Shown here: positions 38,915 to 50,807 of the stretch, one piece after another
Layout: the number at the start of each line of letters is the position of its first letter
How positions within the stretch are numbered: the stretch's first letter is position 1
Notes under the pieces: generated by a model
Told to the model about the DNA's origin: nothing
Database searches by the model: none
What the model saw: only the letters and a program-made list of their open reading frames with translations
Translations under genes and position numbers: made by a program
NCBI RefSeq assembly: GCF_041260155.1
Contig: NC_091930.1
Location: 38,566,437-38,630,436 of the forward strand
DNA from: Ptychodera flava
Taxonomy: Eukaryota; Hemichordata; Enteropneusta; Ptychoderidae
Length of the DNA: 64,000 nt
Direction of reading: 5' to 3'

Positions 38915-39545
38915 GCAATAAAGCACACCCAGCGATGGTATACCACGAGATTTTGACCAGTTCACGACATATATGCACGAGCGATAGCGAGTGCATATAT
39001 GTCGTGAACTGGTCAAAATCGAGTGGTATACCTTCGCTGGGTGTGATTTATTGATATGTATATTGAAATTCTGGCATGGAACGTCAAAAAGGATTTTGGC
39101 TCTTGCCGAGAGCTAGCGCGTGTGCCAGCCGTGGTATATCGCCAATATGCCACGGTTCTTTTCGCGTCTCGACCAATCAGATCGCTGCATTTGCGCCATC
39201 AATATACTGGTACGATATAATAATAATTATATCATACCAGTATATTGATGGCGCAAATACAGCGATCTGATTGGTCGAGACGGAAAAAGAACCGTGGTAT
39301 ATTGGCGATATACCACGGCTGGCATATGCGCGAGCTCTCATCTTGAGCAAAAATCCGATTTTGATGTTCCACGCCATAATTTCAATATACTGTTATGATA
39401 TAATAGCAATAAATCACACCCAGCGACGGTATGCCACTCGATTTTGACCAGTTCACGACATATATGCACTCGTTATCGCTCGTGCATATATGTCGGGAAC
39501 TGGTCAAAATCTCGTGGTATACCATCGATGGGTGTGCTTTATTGC
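38915..39545. mobile_element. 631-bp TTAA-flanked foldback with nested palindromes
   Basis: The whole element is one inverted repeat with arms of about 310 bp around a centre near 39225. TTAA lies on both sides (38911-38914, 39546-39549). Each arm holds a smaller palindrome (TTTTGACCAGTTCACGACAT facing ATGTCGTGAACTGGTCAAAA). TTAA target copies are known for piggyBac and Kolobok elements. Two open frames on opposite strands (39076 plus; 39377 minus) give nearly the same peptide only because of the symmetry. Truncated relatives sit in intron 5 of copies 1 and 2. Confidence 0.85.
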
Positions 39546-39974
39546 TTAAATAATAAACAGTCAAACTTTTCAGTTGCCCCGCGTCCATCATCCTGCTTCT
39601 GGCAACATTGTTTATGGTTTTGACCTTGTCAAACTTTTTATGACTCGCTGAGATGATTTCTTGTTTACAGATAGACCCTCTCTTTAAAAGTTATTAGTAG
39701 AACATGGGCTTGGCAAACTCTGTGCACGGCTCGTTGAATGCTATCTTTTATTGGAATCAATTGGTGAGCGCCTGGTTTGACAGTGCCCTGGGACTTTTAA
39801 TCGAATCACAAACATAGAACTTCGACATCAAACGGGGCAACCAGCTTAAGTATCTGAGCCGCCAACGTCGGATCTGACCGACCTTTACTCCTCGCAACCT
39901 CACGTCGTATGATATCAACTGATCTACGAATCGTCGCGTCCCATCTCGGACTCGGGCAACCTAATTTATCGCTA
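39546..39974. other. Spacer with an inverted coding-like relic
   Basis: The minus-strand frame 40045-39806 contains IRRSVDIIRREVARSKGRSD and LAAQILKLVAPFDVEVLCL, similar to a plus-strand piece near 37640. No family recognised. Confidence 0.35.
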
Positions 39975-40232
39975 AATAATTTCATATCATCGCAATCTGT
40001 CATTGATTTTCTCGCTGTTTGAAAATTATTGGGCAGACCAATCAACCAACGAGCTTAGTTCTGTCGATGATTAGGCGCCCTCAACTATCCCTTACGTTCT
40101 TAAATGTATGTGTAAGGGTCGAATAATTGATAAAAGCGCTCTGTACAAATAAAACCTTATAAATAGAAAACCATCAAAATAACTCAAATCATTTCATGAG
40201 CTGCATTGTTGTAAGTCTAAATGATATATCAC

Positions 40233-40424
40233 TATGTATGTATGTATGAATGTATGTATGTATGTATGTATGTATGTATGTATGAATGTATGTATGTATG
40301 TATGTATGTATGTATGTATGTATGTATGTATGTATGTATGTATGTATGTATGTATGTATGTATGTATGTATGTATGTACGTACGTACGTACGTACGTACG
40401 TACGTACGTACGTACGTACGTACG

Positions 40425-40458
<34 letters not shown>

Positions 40459-40476
40459 TGTATGTATGTATGTATC
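40233..40476. repeat. (GTAT)n with (CGTA)n core
   Basis: About 60 tetranucleotide units, with a central CGTACGTA part (40377-40426). Counterpart at 61715-61896. Confidence 0.95.
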
Positions 40477-41119
40477 ACCGTCATGAGTACCATTCCGAAG
40501 GCAAGCAAGAAATCGTGATATTGCCCTTGCTATCATGTGTTATTCTTTTTATTACATCGAACAAAAACTTGTGTTTGAACGTATTCTTGAAATGGCGGCT
40601 AAAAAATGTTGTTTTTTGCATAATATAAATGACTAAATTTAGAAAAAGGGGTTAGCAAATTTATATCACCGCTGAATTTCAAAAGGTAACAATAAGCTTC
40701 TATAGTATTTTGGGAACAAATCATTCAATTTGATGGTGACATACAAGAGCTAATATTCTGTTGAAATGTCCAAAAAAGTGAAAAGACGGTTTTTGTGTTT
40801 GGACAGCAGTGAAAACGCGCGGCATACACTTTGAATGTACAGATTATTCTGAGATATTGAACGACGGATATTTCAACTTAGTTTTAGAAATAGAATTAAT
40901 AAAGAACGGAGAGGAAGTATGCAAAAATAGGAAATGTATCAAAAGTTACAGAGTACGGCAATTTTATACATTGACAATAAAACAGCATAAGTCGTTGGAA
41001 CTTGTTCCATATGGTTTCCTAACTCGTTCAGAATATTGACTAACATACCATCTGGTCAGTGAATCGTTTCATTTCTGTACTTCAAAAATGATATTTCTAT
41101 CTGTAGGTGATTCGATCGA

Positions 41120-41262
41120 TGAGCAGAGCCTATAGGCTGAAAGCTCCGTCACTCGAAGGCGCTCTCCGCTCCGTCACTCGAAGGCGCTCTCTACGCTCCC
41201 CCCCTCTTACGTAAGCGGGTGAGCGTAGGGAGCGCCGACGAGCGAGGGGTCTTTCGGTCTAA
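41120..41262. repeat. Hairpin with a duplicated arm
   Basis: GCTCCGTCACTCGAAGGCGC appears twice in tandem (about 41144 and 41169). GGCGCTCTCTACGCTCCC faces GAGCGTAGGGAGCGCC (41222-41237) with about 20 bases between. A diverged form is at 62580-62660. Possibly a small palindromic MITE. Confidence 0.45.
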
Positions 41263-42347
41263 GCAAGCACAAGCATCGAGTAATAAACTAAGAATGGACG
41301 CAAGCATGGAAGATCAAATATAATAACTCAAATACTAACTTGATCATAAAACATAATTATAATCCTAAATGTACTTTTATATCCATTCATGGGAATCCCA
41401 AATCTTACAACGGTGGCCCTGACTGGACATGCGGAAAGCTGAATGACTTTTAACAACTAGATCGATGTACAGATTTCGTCGTACAGAAAGACTTAAAAGT
41501 AACGGTATAACACAGAATATTTTCTTATCAATTAATTGCCGCCATACGTGTAAGATTTTGTGTATAGTAGTCAGTCCTGTTGCTGAAACGTCAATAAAGC
41601 TATTAAACGGCACAAAGCGTGGTCGTAAAGTCAGATACCTCGGTAACTGACAATAAAAAAAGATTACCGTAACGGTCACCGCACGTTTAGGTAGATGATT
41701 CACATTCAAGTATCGCAATATTTTATCACCAATGACGGCCACCCCACCCCCAAAAAAATCCCAAAACACCGAAACAGTTTGGAAGAAGAAAAATCAACCA
41801 AAGCGTTATAATATCAACCTATCTTAGACACAAATAAATTATCCAAAGGCATCTTTAAACTGTTGATATGTTGTTAAAAATCAAAATCTAATCTGACTTG
41901 TGATACGTTTTCACTGGAGCGTACAAGAATTCTCTTGCAACACAAACCTATTCAAAGTCTTTGCATAAAATATCCCATACTTGAAAAGTAGCATGCATGT
42001 TTAACCGATTGATAATGAAACTACTCAAAAAGCGAGGCTGATAGGGAGGTAGGGGAGGCATTTTTAAACTCAAAGAGTTGCACTCCGGCGGTGTTTAAGA
42101 GGACTCTATCGAATAATTTGGTTCATCATAGATTTTACGAATCAATCTGAGCATTCTCTCGATGAAAAACCCGAATTCTTGGTTGTAGTAATAATCTTTA
42201 CGTCAACCGAATCGTTCTCAAGTTTTTGAGCCCCGCGCTACAAAGGCCAGCTGCTGATGTCCCTGCTGTTTACACTTGTTGACCTGTATGTGTGTCCAAC
42301 TCACGGCAAAGCTGCGCATGCGACACTTCAAAGTTTTCTGTACCGTT

Positions 42348-42366
42348 ATGCAAATAAGCTATATTT
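42348..42366 (+). promoter_or_regulatory. Octamer + TATA-like pair before copy 3
   Basis: ATGCAAAT (42348-42355), the binding word for POU/Oct factors, lies four bases before TATATTT (42360-42366), about 90 bp before the ATG. The same pair with the same spacing precedes copy 4 and, with one change, the fifth copy at the right edge. Copies 1 and 2 lack it. Confidence 0.5.
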
Positions 42367-43082
42367 TTGCCAGACTTTTGTCGACTGTCATCTCAGACCC
42401 GTGTCTAAGTCGGTATCCTGAGGACACTGTTCGCAGCATACGATAGAAATTATGCGTCTCTCTATCGTGATTGGTCTCGCATTATTAGGCTGTGTTGTCG
42501 CTGATGGGCCCGTGGTTGAGATTACCTCAGGACGGGTGTCCGGCACAACTGTTGAATTCTCCCACCCTGACGTCGCCATTGAACGGACTGTCAACATCTT
42601 CAGAGGGATACCCTATGCCGAGCCACCGGTAGGCGAGCTCAGATTTCAACCGCCACAAAGTAAAACTGCCTGGGAAGGCATTTACCATGCTACGGAGTTT
42701 CGCCCCATTTGCCCTCAGCCTGTGTACAGTTTGCTGCCTGGATCTGAACCGCAGGGCGAGGACTGTTTATTTTTAAATGTTTACGCACCGCAAACACAGG
42801 TAAGGACAATTGCCTTCACTATATTTTTGAGCTTCAGCTAAATCACCCTTCAAACAGTAGTAAATATACAAGAATGGCACAAAACACTATTCAATGGTAC
42901 GTTAATCTTGTATAAAGTGTGGCATACGTAGCAAAGAAAAACTGCAAAGTACAACAGTTACTTAAACTGGTACACAGAGGCCGTAGGTCATAGAAATTGC
43001 TAAAAGTCAACCATGACCAGTTTTCCCATAGGCAGTCGAGAAACTATGGGTTTTCCTTCGCAGTCGCGACGGAAAACTCATA

Positions 43083-43240
43083 GCCTGTGTACAGTTTGCT
43101 GCCTGGGTCTGAACCGCAGAGCGAGGACTGTTTATTTTTAAATGTTTACGCGCCGCAAACACAGGAAAGGGCAATTCCCTTCACTATATTTTGAGCTTCA
43201 GCTAAATCACCCTTCAAACAGTAGTAAATGTACAAGATGT
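43083..43240 (+). pseudogene. Stray copy of exon 1 end plus intron start
   Basis: Repeats the end of exon 1 and the start of intron 1 (GCCTGTGTACAGTTTGCTGC to ACCCTTCAAACAGTAGTAAA) inside intron 1 of copy 3. Its bases agree better with copy 4 (CCGCAGAGCGAGG, ACGCGCCGCAAAC) than with the neighbouring copy 3 exon, and its donor reads CACAGGAAAGG without GT. It is therefore an inserted piece of a copy 4-like gene, not an alternative exon. Confidence 0.75.
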
Positions 43241-43326
43241 CACACTTTATGCAAGACCGCTGTTGGATAGTGTTCTGTGAAAAGAAGAACGGCAAGGTAC
43301 AAGAGACACTTAGAGTAGCACAAAGA

Positions 43327-44207
43327 GCACTCTGGAGGGGGAATTAAAAAAGTCCTCAGACTTTTTCAAATACCCCACTAACAAACTCACAATGTGTTCA
43401 AGTTCCCCCTCCTGACTTGCTTTTATTTTGAAGTCCCCCCTAAAAGGAAGACAAAATATGGTCGATATAGAGCTTTGTCCAAAAATATCAAATCATAATA
43501 CTTGGGAGTCTATTGGGCAAACTGTTAACATTTTCCCCTAAAAACAAGCTATGTTTGTGATAATTCATGATAATGTACTTTGCTTGGATTGGCAGGTAAG
43601 AAGTCCATGTCTACAAAAATTTATTTTTTTATTTCATCGATTTACTATACACGGTAGTCTATGAGAAAACTATGAACGTGTATTTTCCAATATGAAACTA
43701 GCAATATCTGTTCATCTATAGAAGTTTAATAACTGATATAAATGTACTTCATTAGCACGAGGTGTTTGCAAGTGCACATGGCAAGAAATGTATTTTTTGA
43801 ATCTTGCTGAAAATGTTGATCTAGCATACATTCACTATTATACATAAGTTATCTCCCAAATTGTTATTCGAGGGGTAAGTTGAAACTTTTAGTCATTTAA
43901 GTGGACAGTTTTGCACAACATAGGGGTTGGATAAGTAGAGATCATGAGAACCTAAATCTTTTGTTTCAAGTTGGCTGCTTGTATCATCAATAAATTGTTT
44001 AATATACCCTAAAACTTGCGCCCGTAGGGCGCGCCGAAAATGGAAACGACAGGACATGAAAGTGCCAGAAGGTATTTGAAAAGGAATTTTATATTCAATA
44101 AATTTTCAAGTCCTCCTTTGCAATGCCAATTTCTTCAGACCAACCTGGCATGTTGAAAATTTTAGAAGCCCCCCTCCCGGAATCTCCCATCCCTCCTCCA
44201 GAGGTGT
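43327..44207. mobile_element. TIR element related to 341-1957, intron 1 of copy 3
   Basis: Short inverted ends (CTCTGGAGGGGGAATT; CCCTCCTCCAGAG). Inner phrases like ATACACGGTAGTCTATGAGA and GTTCATCTATAG recall the monomers at 900-1600, and CCAGAGGTGTTTGTGAATGC matches CCGAGGTGTTTGTGTGTGC near 1770. Borders are uncertain. Confidence 0.45.
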
Positions 44208-44418
44208 TTGTGAATGCAGCCGAAGTCATAGAAATTATTAATAATAAAAATAAACCACAATTTTGCCAATGTTGATAGTGTTCCTTCGTAGCCACGAGGA
44301 GATAACGTTTCTCTTGCTATTGAAATCTGTCTATCTTTTTCCCTCGCTCGCACCTACCTGTCTGTCTGTCTGCCCCTTCTGTCTGTCTCTGTATTTCTGT
44401 CTCTATGTCTCTCCCTAG

Positions 44419-44610
<192 letters not shown>

Positions 44611-45687
44611 TAGGTAGTTTGCACGAATGCAAGTATCGTACAAAGGGTAGAGAGTGGAACTGATGTGATATTAGATAAAACTAACAGTAAACAATGGGTT
44701 GTGCTTTTTTGAAAAATGAACGTAATATATAACTTGACTGACGCAAGAATTGGCAAGTTGTAGTCACTCTTTTGAGGTAGCATTTATTGCCAATGACGCA
44801 TGCACGGTACATGTGACAGTTGTTATTTATTGCATACGCGTATGATTTGATAGGCAAATATAGCCAGCAGATATTTATTTTATCATGGGAACAATATCAT
44901 CATACTGCAGGTGACGAGCACGCCGCCGGTAACTATGGGCTGCTTGACCAGATAGCAGCATTGCAATGGGTACAGGACAACATAGCAGGTATGACTCGCA
45001 AAACACCAACTATGTATTTAACAGTATAATATTAGTCAGTCAGTACGGAAAACTGTTCGTCAAGTAAAAAGATCACTATTTTGTCACAGACAGTTTTCAC
45101 AGATACGTTTTATTTATGATTTTGAGGCGCCAGGAACACATAACGACAACGCGTAACACTTCTTGTTGTTTTGATGTTACAGTCTAAGTTACGGTCGTAT
45201 GTGTTGTTGTATCGATTGAGCGATGAAAATTCTGTACATAAAATGTAATGTCATGAATTAATATAAGAATGCATGAATGCATGAATGAATGAATGAATGA
45301 GTGAATGAATGAATGAATGAATGAATAAATGACTCGTTTCATTCTCGATAAATATATCGCAGTCATACGACCCTTCACTAAACAGCAAATTTTTGCAGAT
45401 GTTATGCAAACACGTACAAGAAATTGAGAATGTTTACTTTGTATAGACAATGCTAGTGTTTATCTATATTATCCATCTCGATAGCATTCGGGGGAGATGC
45501 TAACACAGTGACAATATTTGGTTAAAGTGCCGGGGCCATCAGCGTGGATCTCTTGCTGTTTTCGCCACTGGCGGAGGGACTCTTCCACAGAGCAATTATG
45601 CAGGTAAGCTTATACGAACGCTTAAATTTTTTAGGATTGATTTGTTTTCCGTTACACCTTAAAATGATGACAGCATTGTTAGCTTTA

Positions 45688-47085
45688 TGTCTTCCTTCCT
45701 TCCTTCCTTCCTTCCTACCTACCTACCTACCTACCTACCTACCTACCTACCTACCTACCTACCTACCTACCTACCTACCTACCTACCTACCTACCTACCT
45801 ACATACATACATACATGCATTACCTACCTACTTACCTACCTACTTACCTACGTACGTACCCATCTACCTACCTACCTACCTACCTACCTACCTACCTACC
45901 TACCTACCTACCTACCTACCTACCTACCTACCTACTTACCTACCTACCTACCTACCTACCTACCTACCTACTACTACCTACCTACCTACCTACCTACCTA
46001 CCTACCTACCTACCTACCTACCTACCTACTCCCTTCTTACCTATCTACCTACCTAGCTACCTACCTAACTTTCTACCTACCTACCTACCTACCTACCTAC
46101 CTACCACCTACCTACTTACCTACCTACCTACCTACCTACCTACCTACCTACCTACCTACCTACCTACCTATCTACCTACCTACCTACCTACTCCCTTCTT
46201 ACCTATCTACCTACCTACCTAGCTACCTAGCTACCTAGCTACCTACCTAGCTACCTACCTACTTACCTACCTAGCTACCTACCTACCTACCTACCTACTC
46301 CCTCTTACCTATCTACCTACCTACCTAGCTACCTAGCTACCTAGCTACCTACTCTCTTCTTACCTATATATCTACCTTCCTACCTACTAATCTATCTACC
46401 TACCTACCTACCTACTTACCTACCTACCTACCTACCTACCTACCTACCTATCTACTCACCTACCTCCCTATCTACCTACCTACCTACCTACCTACCTACT
46501 CCCTTCTTACCTATCTACCTACCTATCTACCTACCTAGCTACCTACCTACCTACCTACCTACTTTCTTCTTACCTATATATCTACCTTCCTACCTACCAA
46601 TCTATCTACCTACCTACCTACCTACCTACCTACCTACCTACCTACCTACCTACCTACCTACCTACCTACCTACCTACCTACCTACCTACCTACCTACCTA
46701 CCTACTCCCTTCTTACCTATCTATCTACCTACCTACCTTACTTACCTACCTACCTACCTACCTTCCTACCTACATACCTACCTACCTACCTACCTACCTA
46801 CCTACCTATCTACTCACCTACCTACCTATCTACTCACCTACCTACCTACCTACCTACCTACCTACCTACTCCCTTCTTACCTATCTACCTACCTACCTAC
46901 CTACCTACCTACCTACCTACCTACCTACCTACCTACCTACCTTATCCCTTCTTACCTACCTACCTACCTACCTACCTACCTACCTACCTACCTACCTACC
47001 TACCTACCTACCTACCTACCTACCTACCTACCTACCTACCTACCTACCTAGCTATCTACCTATCTATCTACCTACCTACATATCT
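45688..47085. repeat. (CTAC)n array of about 1.4 kb, intron 4 of copy 3
   Basis: Begins as CTTC units, then roughly 340 CTAC units with higher-order blocks: the phrase CTCCCTTCTTACCTATCTAC recurs at about 46028, 46190, 46498, 46705 and 46868. Long Leu-Pro-Thr-Tyr frames are artefacts. Copy 1 has ACAT repeats in the same intron; copy 4 has none. Confidence 0.95.
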
Positions 47086-47384
47086 AAAGTGTTTTAAAAG
47101 TTATTCAGAGTAAGATTAAAGAATTATTACAGATAAGAATAATCATCATCATTAGTTGATTGTTCACGTTATCAAACCTATGTAGTCGATTCAAATCTTT
47201 GCTTAAGCTTGATTATATCATTTTTGTATAATTACTAGACATAACAAGGCTTAGAGGTTTAAGTCATTTGCCATTTGAAACACTACGTATATTAAGGAGG
47301 AGGTCTACACAACATTTAAAAAAAAATTAGAAATCAGAACAATACCATCGGGTAATATATTTCTCTACTACCAAAATTTGCTTG

Positions 47385-47990
47385 GTGACTCCCAATTTTT
47401 ATTATCGATTTTGAAAGAGAATAGTTGAAAGTTTCCTTGAGGAAAATTTGAGCAAAAGCTGAAGTCTTTCACTCTCGAGGCACAAAATACTTAAGGTGTA
47501 AAATGTCCGCACAATTAATATTCCAAACTGTCTCGCACGATCTGGTTGCAGAGTGGAACAGCTACAATACCGAGTGTACCTCAAACGGATATGGCGTTAC
47601 ACAACCAGATCGCCCACGGTCTCGGCAAAGTGCTGGGATGCGAGAAGGAAACATCGAAGGAACTTGTCAAGTGTCTCCGTACCGTGCAAGCCGAAGACTT
47701 CAATGATCCAAGCAACCCAGCTACGGTGAGTGAATCATGAATTGTTTTTCGAAATTCGAAAATTTATTTTTCTCCATAGAGGTAACACAGGGATGGCGGC
47801 CATTTTGAATTTTAAATATCGGTAAATCTTGAGTTATTTGTTTCCCTAGTAACAAACGTTGCACGGTGATCCCATATTTTTATTCTTGATTTCGAAAGAG
47901 AATGGTTGAAAGATTCATCAAGGAAAGTTTGAGCAAAAGTTTAAGTCTTTCACTTTCGAGGCGCGAACTACCTCAAATGGGATACAGTGT
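47385..47990. repeat. Repeated segment on both sides of exon 5, copy 3
   Basis: TTATTNTTGATTTCGAAAGAGAA, GGTTGAAAG, GAGCAAAAG, AAGTCTTTCACT occur at 47395-47500 and again at 47880-47965, bracketing exon 5 (47552-47725). A third related piece is at 8835-8985. Direct repeats around one exon could allow loss or gain of that exon by recombination. Confidence 0.55.
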
Positions 47991-48682
47991 ATATGCCTCC
48001 ACCGTTTTTTTCCTTTGCAGAATATAATATCAGATGCAATCGGAGAGCAGCTGGAGGAGGGGGTATTTTCTGCCTTTGTTGACGGGACTGTCTTGCCAGA
48101 AAACCCCAAAGACGTCGTTGCCGAAGGGCGCTTTTCCCGAACGGGTATTGACATACTGATGGGTGCAAATGCTGACGAGGGTACGTTCATGCTGGCGGAT
48201 CTATTACCTCACACTGTGAACCAGACTGAACCTACAGTGAGCAAATCTCAATTCGAGGAGTACTTACCATATTTCCTCTTTGGCCCCGCGAAAAGGAGCC
48301 CGGCAGCACACGACGCCGTCAAGCTTATGTACGTGGACTGGGCGAAAGAGGACTCTGATGATGCTAACTACGCCGAAGCTGTGTCTCAGATGATCGGTGA
48401 TCAAATGTTTGTTTGCCCGACGGATTTATCAGCCCGGGCGTACAGCGTGGCAGGTAGTAAGGTTTATCGGTATTTCATGACCCATGTACCGGCTACATCA
48501 GTGTGGCCGATGCCTTGGATGGGTGCAGCACATGGCGAAGATTTCCAGTTTGTGTTTGGTTTTCACTTCTTAAACCTTATCATCATGCCACAGGAAGAGA
48601 TAAACATGACACTTCAGATAATGAAATATTGGACAAATTTTGCTAAAGCAGGGTATGTACATACGTTTATACTCAAGCATAC

Positions 48683-48760
48683 ATGAGAGAGAGTTAAAGA
48701 GAGATACAGACAGACAGACAGACAGACAGACCGAAAGACAGACAAACAGAGAGAAAGATG
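48683..48760. repeat. (GACA)n/(GA)n, start of intron 6, copy 3
   Basis: GAGA and GACAGACA runs start about 30 bp after the exon 6 donor, the same place as the microsatellites of the other copies. Confidence 0.85.
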
Positions 48761-50170
48761 ATTTGTCCCAACAGATCACGATCATAACACGTTTTTGTTT
48801 CACTAATATGTAACAAGTTTAATTCATGTTTTTTTATCTCAGACAGTTTTTACTATATTTACAACAATTGAGTTACATGTAAGTTTAGATATGAGTGAAG
48901 CTTCAGAAATGCCAATCCGTGTGCTTAGGTGTGAGGCGGTATTACAACACAGTTATTAAAAGTGCCTATTTTGTACCTGTTTTGACGGGTTTTCCAAAGT
49001 CTTACGCTCATCGAATTCTAAATTTCACTAACATCATAAGGAACTCATCGTTGATGTGCTCTGTCCACTCGCAATCGTGCAAAAAACGGAAACGATGCCA
49101 CTGGACCAGATACTCTTTCACAAAACTAGTTCCTTGGACATTCCTAAAGGAACCAGTACCTTCTGACGTCCGTGTCCTCGAGGCTGTGCACTGTAGTTGA
49201 ACTTAGAAGACATGAACTTTAATCAGGTCCCTGCTTGTGATTGTCCTGGCAACCAAATGAGCACATGTCTTGTTAACCATCCTTCTTATGATTGATTTCA
49301 GTAATCCAAACCTGCCTTCGAACGATGAATCCCAGGATGAAGACTGGGCGTTGTTTACAGTTCCCGGATTAGCTTACAAAGACTGGTCAGTCGACATGGA
49401 AACCAAGTATGGACACAAAACCAGAGAATGTGCATTCTGGAATGATTATATTCCAAGCCTGATCAAACGAACGGGTATGGTAACATTTACAATCTTTTTC
49501 TAATGAAACTCGTTCGCACTTATCTCGAAAATGTTTAAAGAATATTGCTTCAATATACATGTACCACAATTATAGAATAAGGTCGGTTTTCAAAAACCTT
49601 GACGACGCAATATCATTGTTTTTCATTCCACTGCCGGCAAAAAGTTTTCTTCCGATCATAAAAACACCTCTCTGTTCTATCCCAACTATACAAACCCCAA
49701 CATCCCTTTTCCTGGAACCACAGTTTTTGCTTTCACCACATTTGCAAATAAACCAATGCTCCTACATGTCTGATCTGCATTTGCCCATTGAACAAAGAGA
49801 AAAGAAATTGTGACGATGAAAATTGCCTGCCCGCACTTCGTCAGCCCTCCGGTAATGGCTAAACAGCGTGAATCTGTCTGGAAACGATGCTTATACACAC
49901 CTTTTTCGCAAACACATTTTGTGGCTCCCCATTTGGTATTATCAACATAAGTCGTGCAGTTACATCTCCTGCAAGCAGAGCATTGGGCCTTACTTTTTGG
50001 AAAACACAAATTCACACGTCACATATGTCATATGAGTACACGTCATCATTGTGCATATCTCTTCTCTTTCAGAAAACTGTAATGAGTGCACGAGTGCCGG
50101 CCGAAACATCGAGCCCTCTATGAAAGTTGTCGGTTTCTTTACGCTCATCCTTTACAAACTCCTCGCGTAG

Positions 50171-50255
50171 GAGCGCGTGTGTGCGTACAATCAGTATTTG
50201 CACTGCAGTGCAATACCATAAAACGATATGTCATAACTTTATGATGAGAACACTC
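50171..50255. other. 3' flank of copy 3
   Basis: CATAAAA at 50217-50223 may act as a poly(A) signal. It ends at MITE copy C. Confidence 0.3.
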
Positions 50256-50479
50256 AACACGATTGGATCTAATCTCGGATAATTGGATTTTCATATTTTG
50301 CGAATTTCTCAATAGTGTTAAGTGCCATATAGCTGAATGTTACAATATCGCAAATTACTCATAAAAAACAGTTGTGCAATATAAAAAGAAAAGCAGATGA
50401 GATATATTGAGATAACATTTGTAGATTAAATCCATATTACTTCACCATCCAATTATCTAAAATTAGTTCTTATCGTGTT
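50256..50479. mobile_element. MITE, copy C (224 bp)
   Basis: Same family as 15152 and 19836, with an 11-bp longer centre. The flanks ACTC and AATC differ by one base, so the 4-bp target copies have partly decayed. Confidence 0.8.
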
Positions 50480-50807
50480 AATCATAACCGGGACTACTTT
50501 TGTTTGTAAACATAGAGTATCTCATAAGCAAACCGAAAATTGTCGTCTGCAACAGTTCATCTGATTCGGCACAGATAATTTTAAAGAGTAAAGCCGTGAC
50601 AAAGCTTACAATACACTTATATCAAAGAGAGACAATCACAGTTCTTAAAGTATTGATACATTATACACTGTATATAACCGCATTGTTATCTCGTATTTTT
50701 TTCTCTCGTACACGCGATTACGCCAGCTCCAACGGGCTCCGGCTCTTCCGAGATATAATAACAGTTCAACCATGTCTTCTTTGTTGCTCATATTTCTACT
50801 GTGTTAA

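Larger units (their letters stand above)
39975..42451 (+). repeat. Spacer unit before copy 3, duplicated at 61460-64000
   Basis: Matches 61460-64000 in order over its length: CGCAATCTGTCAT, CTCAACTATCCCTTAC, AATAGAAAACCATCAAAATA, a GTAT microsatellite, AGTATGCAAA blocks, the AAGCGTGGTCGTA block, GGAGCGTACAAGAAT, and the octamer/TATA promoter region. The unit seems to be the common upstream region of the B-type (copies 3, 4, 5) genes. The small frames at 40809 and 62209 are matching pieces of it and do not look like genes. Confidence 0.7.

Noticed and set aside
39076-39377. Two nearly identical peptides on opposite strands
   Set aside because: A consequence of the palindromic foldback element, not a gene pair.
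45544-46238. Leu-Pro-Thr-Tyr repeat proteins of 135-183 codons
   Set aside because: Translation of the CTAC array in intron 4 of copy 3.
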